Below, piece by piece: positions 41,576 through 51,779 of a stretch of 64,000 bases of DNA; positions within the stretch are counted from its first letter, which is position 1; every line of letters begins with the position of its first letter. The notes beneath the pieces are model-generated. The model was not told the origin of the DNA and did not search any database. It saw nothing but the letters and a program-made list of their open reading frames with translations. Both the position numbers and the translations under genes were made by a program. The DNA comes from Earliella scabrosa (taxonomy: Eukaryota; Basidiomycota; Agaricomycetes; Polyporales; Polyporaceae): the NCBI GenBank assembly GCA_022605405.1, contig JABYQQ010000004.1, positions 2,728,001 through 2,792,000 of the forward strand, read 5' to 3'.

Positions 41576-43239
41576 TTAACTGGCGTACGAGCGCACCTTG
41601 GAAAACCAAAAGGCCCGCTCGTTCTTGAGGGCGAGAGGTGTGGCCTCACCGCTGCCGATGTGGACGGAGTCGTAGGTGCGAAAATCAAGGCGGTTCCAAC
41701 GGCCAAGGGGTCGGGACCGAAGCTCCAGGATCATCTGGAAGGAATACCGTTTGTCCGGAGCCCCCGGCTCCAAGAGGTCTTCTATGTGTATGTCCGTGCC
41801 GTCGATATACCATGTACCGATCATAAAACCCTGCAAACAAGCGATTAGTCCTATACGTTCCACAGTCTTATCGCCGGGGCATGCGAACACACCTTCATGC
41901 GCAGAGAAGGCTTGAGTAGGGGAATGACCTGCGATGGCGCCAACTCCTCGTTTGCCAGGAGGGAAAGTACTTGGCCATCCGGGTAGAACCTCCTGTGCGA
42001 TGGTGAGAAGCATACTCGGCGGAGAGTACTGATGTTGTACTTGCAGGTATCGGTAGTACGTAATGAGATGGCTGTACTATTGTACGGAGCAAAGTTAGTA
42101 CAAATTTCGGTGGTATACTTTATTGATGACAGGACGCACAGTAACCCAGACGTTCTCTCCTGCCCCATGACGGCTATGACATGTGATGTCGGCGATCCGA
42201 TGAGACGAACATAACATTGACGACCGGAGTACGTACATGTAGTGACAGACGGCGATGTAGACTCCGTCGTAGCGCACCCGAGGATGCTCAACGTAGATTC
42301 GTCGATAATCCAACATGTACTTGACTTCCAACGCCCCGAGCTCCTCAGCATCCGTGATTTGTGGTGGCTGATATATTGTCTTGACCATAGGTCTAGGCAT
42401 GGACGCATGAGAGGGAACCGTAGGGTAACGCATGATTCTGCAATAGCTCACCTCCATATGGACGCGTCTAGGGTGATTACACGAGCCTTGCGATTCACTC
42501 TAGCGAAGCGTTCGAGGGCAGTATGGTCAAGCTTCCGGAGGACAAGCATTAATAGCTCGTCTGGCAAGGTCTGTATGGGAACCTTTTCCTGCTCGTTCTC
42601 CGGGTCAAAGCTGAGGTCCGCTGGCCATGATGATACGAGGGACGCCATAGTTCCGGTCACGAGGCCCTCTCCTCGTGCATGCGCCACTGGAACGCGCCCG
42701 GGACCTATCTCTAACCCTTGCAGTTCGTGTACCAAGCTGTCCACCTCAACCCCACCGGATCCCGTCTTCTGGTGGTGCGCTCTATGCGCCGACGCGGAAG
42801 TAGCTGTCCTCTGCAGTTGTTCCTCCATCGTGTGGTACGCACGGTCGACATGCGGGTCCATTCTAAAGGCCGTGCGGTACAGACGCAGGGCGTCATCGAG
42901 CTCGCTCTTCTGTTCATGCTGTACGGCCTTCCGGTAGACTTCGACAGCACGCTGGAGGGCTGGCCCAAACGTCGCGGCGGGAGCAGTCGACGTGGCTGGT
43001 TTGCGAGCAACTGGAGGAGGCGACGTTGTATCGTAGGATGTGCGCCGTTGACCGGCGCGATGGCCAGGAGGGGACTGAGGCTGGGTTTGCCCGTTAGATG
43101 TAGATGGGGAGGACGAGGGCGGAACAGCGTCCTGACTCGACTGAGTCTTGTGCTTGCCGCGGACTTCCTCAAGCCATTCCTGACGGAAGCGTGCAAGCTC
43201 TTCGGAGTCTGCTTGAGCAGTGGTCGTTGCCCCTTGCAT
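41576..43239 (-). CDS. HRT3: F-box protein Hrt3/Pof7 (FBXO9 type)
   Basis: Substrate adaptor of an SCF ubiquitin ligase, conserved from yeast to human FBXO9. ATG at 43237-43239 gives MQGATTTAQADSEELARFRQ. A Pro/Ser linker is followed by a TPR-like helix pair (ALQRAVEVYRKAVQHEQKSE, LDDALRLYRTAFRMDPHVDR), then the F-box VPIQTLPDELLMLVLRKLDH...FARVNRKARVITLDASIWR. After introns come the family C-terminal blocks: MVKTIYQPPQI, YMLDYRRIYVEHPRVRYDGV, YIAVCHYM, RFYPDGQVLSLLANEELAPS, FMIGTWYIDGTDIHIEDLLE and YSFQMILELRSRPLGRWNRL. It ends KNERAFWFSKVRSYAS with TAA at 41576-41578. The order of TPR-like region, F-box and RFYPDG beta-rich domain is diagnostic. It is divergent from the DnaJ gene. Confidence 0.92.
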
Positions 43240-43592
43240 GGTGCACGGCTCTGGAGACCTGGGCAAGATAGTGGGACGTATTCAAGAGAAGTGGTGTAAG
43301 CGCTCACAAGAGCGACATATTACTCAGCCCCGCATAACAACTTCGACTAATATTGGCCCTTACCTGGATAAGGAAGAACTGAAGCCCTGGTAAGTAGCTC
43401 ATTAATCAATCATCATAGACCGATCAACGACGTGTACCTTACTCTGGCTTACGGTCGCGACTCGCTTATGTGCCTGTTTTGCCACCGCTTCGCCAAGTCG
43501 CCCGTCGTCTTCACCCACGACCATACCTTGCGCTCTCCACACTCACCACCGCATCTCCCCGCCTCATCTGCTCTACTCTCCTTTCCGCTGAT
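43240..43592. promoter_or_regulatory. Divergent promoter, HRT3 / DnaJ
   Basis: 353 bp between divergent starts. No TATA box is seen. The DnaJ side is pyrimidine-rich immediately before the ATG. Confidence 0.45.
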
Positions 43593-45150
43593 ATGGAGAG
43601 CAACAAGGACGAGGCCCTCAAGTGCCTTGCGATCGCGCAGAAACACCGGAATGCAGGCAACTACCCGTCGGCGAAGCGCTTCTGCCAGAAGTCGCTCACC
43701 CTATTCTCCACCGCCGAGGCTGTAAAGCTGCTCGAGATTATCGAGGCCGAGGCCAGCGAATCAACATCCGAGCCCTCCTCGTCACAAGCGGGCACCAGCA
43801 CCGGGGCCAGCGCTAGTTCCTCGGCAGCAGAGGCACACCCGTCCGCGGCGGGTGCTCGACAGAGACACCACGCGACGGAATCGAAGGCGGAGGGCAAGAC
43901 GAAGGCGAATGGCGACGCTGAGCATGGGCCACCGAAGAAAAGCTATACACCGGAAAACCTCGCGGTTGTCAACCGTGTGCGAGCGTGCAAGGTCACGGAG
44001 TACTACGAGATTCTGTCGCTCAAGCGGGACTGCGATGAAGCTGAGGTGAAGAAGGCGTATCGCAAGGTATGCGTCTCAGTCCAATCTGAACGTCAATCCC
44101 GCATTCGAACCGCTCCCTTCCATAGCTTGCTCTTGCGTTGCACCCGGATAAGAACGGCGCACCTGGCGCTGACGAGGCCTTCAAGCGTGAGTCTCTCCGT
44201 GAGTCTAGGCAATGTCGTTAAACCTGAGGGAATTCGTTGTTCTAGTGGTATCCAAAGCATTCCAGGTTCTATCAGGTGCGTGTCCCTCAATCATAGTTGC
44301 TCGCATCCTTTCCTGACGTCCTTGTGTGCTGCCAGACCCGCAAAAACGAGCCGCGTATGATCAGCATGGGTCAGACCCTGATTCGCGCTTTAGTGGCATG
44401 TCCTCGTCAGGCCCATCGGCAGCGTTTGCGCGCGGTGGAGGAGGGTTCGAAGGCGAGATCAGCCCCGAAGAGTTGTTCAACATGTTCTTCGGTGGCGGCG
44501 TGCCAATGAATGGAGCTTCATTCGGTGGTGGTCCGTTCGGTGGGCCCAGTGAGTGCTCGTTTTTATCATCTGGTCGTCATTAGATGGATACTGATGGACC
44601 TCCAGTGTTCACGGCGACCTTCGGTCCAGGTGGCTTCCGGACAACACGCATGGGTACCAACGCACGACGACAGGAACAGGCGGCGGCAGAACCGCGGTCA
44701 ATATGGATGCAGCTCCTGCCTCTCTTCCTCCTTTTCGGCTTCTCTCTCCTCAACGCACTCCCCAGCCTATTCTCAACACCCCCAACACCCGACCCCCGCT
44801 TTTCCTTCACGCCCTCGACGCGCTACAACGTCGAACGCACAACTGGCGACCTTCATGTCAAGTATCATGTTAACTCGGCTGAATTCTCTGGCCATCCAAT
44901 TGCCGCAGAGCTCGCTCGAAACGAGAACAAACCAGGTCCCCAACTGCGGAAGTTCGAGAGCAACGTGGAGCGCGCCTACACGTCAGACCTATATTCGCAA
45001 TGTCAACGAGGATTGGACCGGAAACAGCGACGGAAAGACCAGGAGATCGGGATCTTCGGGTTAGGAACGGACTGGGATAAGGTGAAGCAGATAGACCAGG
45101 AGCCGATAGAGAGCTGTGACAAGCTGAGAGCTATGGGTCTTCTGCGGTGA
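43593..45150 (+). CDS. ER-membrane J-domain protein (DNAJB12/14 type)
   Basis: Hsp40 co-chaperone anchored in the ER membrane with its J domain facing the cytosol; the family acts in ER-associated degradation. Start MESNKDEALKCLAIAQKHRN is a TPR-like N-terminal helix pair, followed by a Ser/Ala-rich linker. The J domain is VTEYYEILSLKRDCDEAEVK, KAYRK, intron, LALALHPDKNGAPGADEAF, K...VSKAFQVLSDPQKRAAYDQH, with the essential HPD intact. A Gly/Phe segment (FEGEISPEELFNMFFGGG) precedes one membrane helix IWMQLLPLFLLFGFSLLNAL. The lumenal part includes PRFSFTPSTRYNVERTTGDL, a DUF1977-like region, ending in the conserved Cys-containing ESCDKLRAMGLLR. Confidence 0.92.
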
Positions 45151-45460
45151 CCGTTGTACAATGTATTTTGCCTTCACTTGTACCTCAGCATGGCTTTGCG
45201 AGACAGTTCGGACTTCGCGATACACCCACACCATCTAATCATGTATTTATGCCTTTCTATGATTTCCTGGATCTATATCATGACGCGTATGGGCGTAGAC
45301 GCTACGCGAGGGTACCCGTCCGAGAACGAGCTGGATGCGGTCCAGGCTGGCGGTCGCGACCCAGCGGAGACGCAGTGGGCTACTCCGGTGTGTTCACAAT
45401 CGTGCGCAAGGGAGAGGAGGTGCGATATGATTGCGGACGGCGTACACGACAAGTCCTGCT
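45151..45460. other. Convergent 3' flanks, DnaJ / COX9
   Basis: 310 bp between convergent stop codons. No gene is supported. Confidence 0.55.
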
Positions 45461-45816
45461 TTACTGCTCCTGCTCCTGCTGCTTGGCCCTTTCGAGCTTC
45501 AGGTAGAACTCCTCCTGGCGCTGAACTGTGTGCAACAGACAACCGCGAGTCAGCGACTGAATGGACGATCGGCGGAGACGTGCAGAGATGCGCGGTGCAG
45601 CGCATGGGTGGATCTGCAATGCGGACTGGATGCTCACCACGCTTGAGGTGCACGCCATACCTGTTCCGGGGAGTTGAGTTCGCATGACGCGTAGGGGGAA
45701 AATACGGGTGTAACTGACCAGAATGCGTAGCCCGCGCTGACACCGAGGCCAAGGGCAGTGGTGAGGTCGAGCCAGAAGCGCTTCCTGAGCTTTCCGGTGA
45801 TGGGTGCGATGGGCAT
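45461..45816 (-). CDS. COX9: Cytochrome c oxidase subunit VIIa (Cox9)
   Basis: Small inner-membrane subunit of mitochondrial complex IV. Three exons assemble to a protein of about 61 residues: MPIAPITGKLRKRFWLDLTT, then ALGLGVSAGYAFW | YGVHLKRV | QRQEEFYLKLERAKQQEQEQ and TAA at 45461-45463. Joins are TG|GTCAGT...ACAG|G and G|GTGAGC...ACAG|TT, in phase. IAPITGKLRKR, one membrane helix and then R-x-EFY-x-L match yeast Cox9. Length agrees with the family (about 59). It has no cleavable presequence, as expected for Cox9. A longer open frame upstream of the ATG is not needed. Confidence 0.9.
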
Positions 45817-46183
45817 CGTGATGTTTTGCGGACGGAGGAGGGCGTCGACGACAGCGAGGGCAAAGTCGGGATGAAGGAGCGGCAGGGGAGAGGCGCCGGG
45901 ATGAGGACGGGCGGTGGCCACGAGCCAAACACGCGTCAACAGGGAGGCGGGGCCATCGTCCTGGCTGGGTGCGCGTCCTGGCTCCAGTCTCCGCTCTCAC
46001 TTGATCGACAGTGACTTCGTCACGGTGCGAATATCCGACTCAGAGTCTCCTACGTTCCAGCCCAGCTTGTCTCTTTCCTCCTGCCGCACCACCCAAGCCA
46101 GCTACCTCCCCGACCCTGCGCTTCACCGCCTCCATACCATCTCTCCCCGCATACTTCACCATACAACCCTCACTCGACTCGAT
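45817..46183. promoter_or_regulatory. Divergent promoter, COX9 / PP2A B subunit
   Basis: 367 bp between divergent starts, pyrimidine-rich toward the plus-strand gene. No TATA box is seen. Confidence 0.45.
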
Positions 46184-47978
46184 CATGGATCAGGACGCGT
46201 CTAGCTCAGGTGGATGGCGGTTTGCGCAATGCTTCGGTGACAAGGGAGAGGTAGAGGACATTACAGAAGGTCCGTCGCGCATCGGTCCCCGAGCCACTCT
46301 CCTCGTCTGGACAGCGTCTCATATCGCCCGCCCGCACAGCCGACATCATCTCAACCGTCGAGTTCGACTCGACAGGCAACTACCTCGCCACCGGAGACAA
46401 GGGTGGGCGTGTCGTCTTGTTTGAGCGGAATGAGATGGTGCGCTGCAATCCGCCTCGTGTGCTTGACATGACCTCCGACCATCTGTCATCTGTGCTCCAC
46501 AGAAAAAGACCTGCGAGTACAAGTTCTACACCGAGTTTCAGTCGCACGAACCAGAGTTCGACTACCTCAAGTCGTTGGAGATCGAGGAGAAGATCAATAA
46601 GATCAAGTGGTGCAAACGACAGAATGCTGCACACTTCCTGCTATCTACCAACGGTGCGTGGCGCTTTGCTCTCCCCGAGTTCGCCTACCAATGCCTCGTG
46701 CCGTTCAGACAAGACGATCAAGCTATGGAAAGTGTTCGAAAAGCAGCTACGAGTGGTGTCGGAGAGCAACCTTCTTGATGGTCCTGCGCCCATGTCGACA
46801 CAACATCTGAGATTGCCTCGGATGACGCAACAAGACAACATAATTGCTGCGGTGCCTCGGAAAGTATACTCTAACGCGCATGCATACCACATTCACTCTA
46901 TCTCTGTCAACTCCGATCAAGAGACCTACATTTCTGCGGACGACCTCCGGATCAATTTATGGAACCTGGACATCAGCGACCGTAGCTTCAGTGAGTCCTA
47001 GCATCGTCGGACATGTTAGTGCCATTGCTCAGCTTCGTGAAGACATCGTTGATATCAAACCGGTCAACATGGAGGAGCTGACGGAGGTCATCACGGCGGC
47101 GGAGTTCCATCCACTACACTGCAATCTCTTCATGTACAGCAGCTCGAAGAGCAACATCAAGCTCGCTGACATGCGGGACTCCGCCCTGTGTGACAGACAT
47201 GCGAAGAGTGCGTCATCTCCCATTCGTCATCGCGTCTGAGACACTAACTCGTGGCGGTGCGTCCAGTGTTCGAGGAGGAGGAGGATCCAACGAACCGGTC
47301 ATTCTTCTCGGAGATTATCTCGTCAATCTCAGACGTGAAGTTTAGTCATGACGGACGGTACATCCTGTCGCGCGACTACCTCAACCTCAAGATCTGGGAT
47401 ATCAACATGGAGAACAGGCCACTCAAGACCATCCCAATCCACGACCACCTTCGCGGAAAGTTGTGCGATCTCTATGAGAACGATTGCATTTTCGACAAGT
47501 TTGAGTGTGTATGGAGTGGTGATGACAAGTAAGCTCTCCTAACTTCACATGTGCTGGATACTCCACTGTCAAGCGCACAATCATCGATCGCGTGAATCTG
47601 ACATCGCTCTCACCTTGTACAGGCATGTTCTCACTGGGTCATACCACAACTACTTCCGGATATTCGACGGCGAGACGCTGAACGATGTCGTGCTGCAAGC
47701 GGATAAATCAGCGTTCAAGGCGAAGAAGATCGGCGGTCCTCTTCCTGGTAACAAGGCCGGCATGAAGAACGGTATGCGACCGGGGGGAATGCGGGAGAAC
47801 ATGGCTTTGGAGACGCTCGATTTCAACAAGAAGATCCTGCACGCGAGCTGGCATCCGAGAGAAAACACCATCGCGGTAAGTCCGCCTTGTTTGACGATCG
47901 TTTCTCCACTAATTTGATGGCTCTCGCATCGTGCAGATTGCTGCAACAAACAACCTGTTCCTATACAGTGCAGCATAA
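46184..47978 (+). CDS. CDC55: Protein phosphatase 2A regulatory subunit B (Cdc55/PPP2R2)
   Basis: WD40 subunit that directs PP2A to substrates in mitotic exit and morphogenesis. Start [20 protein letters not shown]. Conserved blocks in order: [205 protein letters not shown] and [15 protein letters not shown]. It ends [12 protein letters not shown] | [13 protein letters not shown] with TAA at 47976-47978. All seven propeller blades are accounted for. The short insert after blade six ([13 protein letters not shown]) is common in fungal orthologues. Several short introns, one at each side of DKTIKLW. Confidence 0.95.
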
Positions 47979-48855
47979 GCGAAGTTTCTGCAATCGCCCA
48001 CTCCGACCATCCCACCTCCCACCGTACCCCGCCTTTCCACCCTTCCTCCTCCACGCACGCTAGCATACCACCTCCCTATACGACTTGCTGCACGACACGC
48101 ATTGTCAACACCGGCGGAGCCGAGACCGACGACCCGAGACACCGAGACCACCAGACGGACATTGCATTCTCTCCCTCCGTCCCGCGCCACGCCTCAAGAC
48201 TAGCCCGGCCGCTTCTTACGTCCTACACTCCCTCTGCTATTGTCCCGCTACTTTACATGTGCGTTGCCGCAATGTCTGCCCCCCACCCGGCGTGCCGGGT
48301 TGGCGCGTCGCCTCACCCTACCTCACGTTCGCACTAATCCGCATACACTGTCCCTGACTGCCCGCACGCATCGGACCTCTGTTCTCAGACCCTAGCGTAC
48401 TGCGTACCGTACAACCCGCTCCCCCAAGTCCCTCCGTCACGTCGCGTATCTCCTGTCTCTTGTCTCTCTGGCACTATCCGGTTGACTTTGCGTCTCGTCG
48501 GCGTTCACGCTCCCGCGTCTGTATCATTCTCCTTCCCTCTCTCACCTCACGTCAGCGCGCTCATCACGTCCGTTACACGTTCCGTCTCCCGTACATACAT
48601 CGAAAGAAGCAGGGGCCAGCAGTATTAAGTAGAAGCGAAGAATGTACATTGTTGGAAAGCCTCCCGGTAGTACCAGTGAGCTGATGAGCAGGAACACGGG
48701 GTTCACGAGTACAGTACGCCGTGCTACGAAACCGGTAGAGATGCTGCATGAAACTTAAAGACTGGAGTTGCGAGAAGGGTTGGTGCATAGGCGCCCATAG
48801 TCTATGACGCTTGGACTGTGCCGAACTCGGACAACCACTCGAGTCTCGGACATCC
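47979..48855. other. 0.9 kb intergenic, strongly pyrimidine-biased
   Basis: The PP2A B-subunit 3' flank, then a long C/T-rich, Cys/Pro-coding-like stretch (about 48000-48600) with no family match, then the RED-like gene promoter. No gene is supported. Confidence 0.45.
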
Positions 48856-50630
48856 ATGGACCAGGAATCCTTCCGCAAACTCCTCCAGAAGCCATCCGCC
48901 TCTACCTCCCCTACAGGAAGCTCTGGTCATGTCCGTGGCTCACTCCTCGCCGCTGTGGACGCAGGCAAGAAGAAGCAGAAGACCGTGGACGCCTCGCAGC
49001 CCGCGTTCAAACCACGGACACTGAAGAAGAGCGCGAAGGGCGAGCAGTACCGTGATCGGGCGGCGGAGCGCAGACTGGGAGTGAACAATGACTACGCGCA
49101 GGTATGTTTCAACATGATATTATGTTTCGCGTTGGAAGAGGACGCGGTTCGCAAGCGGTGGGAGTCCATGAGCCTGCCTGAGCATGGCGCATATATCTTC
49201 TGCCCACTCTCGCTGACGCGAACGCATCTGACTGTGATGGTCCGATTGCCAGGTCGAAGCGTTGGCCGAAGATTTCGAACGCAAGAACGCTGAAATCGAG
49301 GATCGCAAAGCTGTACGTCCCCATTACTCGCATCTCCCCGCTCAGAACCTCGGAGCTCATATATCGAACCTGTCTGCCCCACCATGCTACACATATGCGT
49401 CTGCATGCGTCGTCGCCAGGTAGACGAGCAGCGCAAGTACCTAGGCGGAGACAGCGAGCACACCGTGCTCGTCAAGGGCCTGGACTACGCGCTGCTAGAA
49501 CAGAACCGCGCGCGCGTTGCCGCCGAAACCGCCGCGACCGAGGACGTCTCGCTCGAGGAGACGTTCCTCGAAATCTCCGCCCAACCCAAGAAGCGCACCC
49601 GTGAGGACATCCTCCGCGAGCTGAAGAGCAAGCGGGGTGCACCAGGCGCAGAAAGCGTACCACCCGCTTCCCCCACCGCAGCGGACAAGGCACTCGAGGA
49701 GGCCAAGAAGGCGGGCAAATTCAAGCCGATCGGGTTCAAGCCTATAGGAAGCAGCAGCGCCGCGGTGGAGGGGAAGGTGAAGCGCAAGAAGAAGGCGAAG
49801 GCCGGCGACGTGGAGGAGAATGGTGAGCGGAAGAAGAAGCGGAAGATCGCCCCGGACGCTGCAGCGCCGCTGCCCGCTCAGGCAGCCAGTGCTGCTGAAG
49901 CTAGTCCGTCCGCACCTGCTGTTCAGGACGCCAACGCTGCTGGCCCATCGTCAGTTGCTCCTCCCAAGCCCGCACCTGCACCAGAGCCAGAACCCGACCC
50001 GGTCGATGAGGATTTCGACATCTTCGCAGGTGCAGGCGAGTACACCGGCGTGGATCTGGGCGAAGATGACGACGACGACAACGATGGGAGTGCCGAGGAC
50101 AGGGGACCATCCACATCGCGCGGACGCGAAGACGAAGAGGGCGAAGTGCCTGACAGCGCGCCTCCCCGACCTGGCAAGTGGCTGGCGACATCCGACGACG
50201 AACGAGAGCCCAGTCCACCACCTCTTCCTCCGGCTGCACGAGATAGCAAATCTGCATCGCGGTCAATGTCGCCCCAACGGCGCTCTGCGGCACCCCACGG
50301 ACCTCCACGAGATGAAGAAGATGGCGAGGTGGAGGAGGAAGAGGAACGGCCGATGCGATTGCAGCCGCTCGCTTCGTCTGCTATGCCCTCCATCAAGGAC
50401 ATGCTTGCCATGAGTGAGGAGGCCGAGAAAGCGGAGAAGCGGCGGATGAGGAAAGAGAAGAAGAAGGCGGGCGGTGGAGGCGGTGGAGGCGGTAGCGAGA
50501 AGGACACGAAGGCGAAGGTGGACAGAGACTATCAACGGTGAGTGCCTTATCGCTACTGTGACCGTATCGACGCCTGACTGTCCTTACGAACAGGTTGAAA
50601 GCATATACTGAGAAGAAGAGCAAGGCATAG
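48856..50630 (+). CDS. RED/IK-like spliceosomal protein (Smu2 type)
   Basis: Nuclear splicing factor related to RED (IK), which partners SMU1 in the activated spliceosome. Start MDQESFRKLLQKPSASTSPT. The RED N-terminal signature is complete: GEQYRDRAAERRLGVNNDYA | VEALAEDFERKNAEIEDRKA | VDEQRKYLGGDSEHTVLVKG then LDYALLEQNRARV. After that the protein is mainly disordered: Lys-rich (VKRKKKAKAG), Ala/Pro-rich, acidic (YTGVDLGEDDDDDNDGSAED), RS-like (DSKSASRSMSPQRRSA) and a short IKDMLAMSEEAEKAEKRRMR helix with a Gly9 run. The last exon LKAYTEKKSKA with TAG at 50628-50630 is joined through GTGAGT...CAG. Assignment rests on the N-terminal domain. Confidence 0.88.
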
Positions 50631-51779
50631 TGACCCTTGCTTGTTGGTACATCGCCCTGTTGGATTTATTCTTTCCGGTCTCTTGTTGGACGTCAGCCTT
50701 GCAGGATGCTGTTTGCTATCGAAGTGGGTACAGAGGGGCACTTGTCCTTAGAGGTGTCCTGTCAGCTGTCTCTAGCCACCACATTGCTGCTTGGCGTCGC
50801 TAATGTCAACACGCAATAACTGTGGTTAAACTCTAGCGCAGATCCTGAAGCCTGCCGCAAAACACTCATTATCGGACCGCAAGCCCAATTAGCTCTCCAG
50901 ACGCCTTCAGAAGCAATCCAATTGTCTGCCAATGAGGATCGGAGTTGTTCACGGCCCAACGACCGTCTCGACCAGTGCTTGCAACTTGGGCAGGTTTCCC
51001 TTTACACAGCCACCCCATTATGCGGGATTCATTCACATTGTGGCGGAGTAGCAGTCCTACTTAGCCTTTACTACGACAGGACGCAGCATGTAAGTATACA
51101 TGCAGAAGCATCGTACTGAGGCGGTCAATCTTTAGGGGACCCCACATGTTGCCAAGCGCGCAATCTTGTCGAGCACGCCGTGAACTCGTGTCTGTTCGCG
51201 AGTCAATCGTGATCTGGTCGACCTCTTCAAGGTCCCCCATCTCCTGGTCCGGGGGCCAAGATCCTGAATATGGCCATCTGGACTGAGTCTCACGACTCTG
51301 ACAAGCCCTGACAGTCTGCGACGCCGATGGCGTAGATATGATTTCATTTCGACCAGTCTCGTACCCTGCGCCTGGAAGGTCTAGACGCCTAGAGCGGTCG
51401 AAGACACAGGAGCTGTGCAAAGCATATGTCGGAGCCAGCAACAACAAGCTTGTCGACCCAAATAACCAAGTGTGTATCTCGACCCGCCGTCGCTGAGGTA
51501 TATGTCAGAATGAGAAGGTCGTCATCGGGTACATGCATCCGGCAGGAGCGTGGAGCGTTACCTCTCCGTCCCGCGAACACAATCGGAAAGAATGCTGTTC
51601 ATCCGCCAGTCCCCTCCCGATGCCACCCGTATACAAGCATGTCCAGATCGGTCCCGGCGCAGCGGCCACGCCTGACGGGCACGAGTGGCGCGCGGAAGTC
51701 GCACCCTCGGTATATAACCCTGAGGTGTACCCAGCCCTTGCGATTCCCCCAAACCACAAGTCGTATGTGAACGCCAACC
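50631..51779. other. 1.1 kb intergenic upstream of TRAPPC12-like gene
   Basis: No gene recognised. A TATATAA box at 51711-51717 lies 63 bp before the downstream ATG. Long open frames at the right end are shadows of the promoter and following gene. Confidence 0.5.
51711..51717 (+). promoter_or_regulatory. TATA box of TRAPPC12-like gene
   Basis: TATATAA, 63 bp upstream of the ATG at 51780, a typical spacing for a fungal core promoter. Confidence 0.55.
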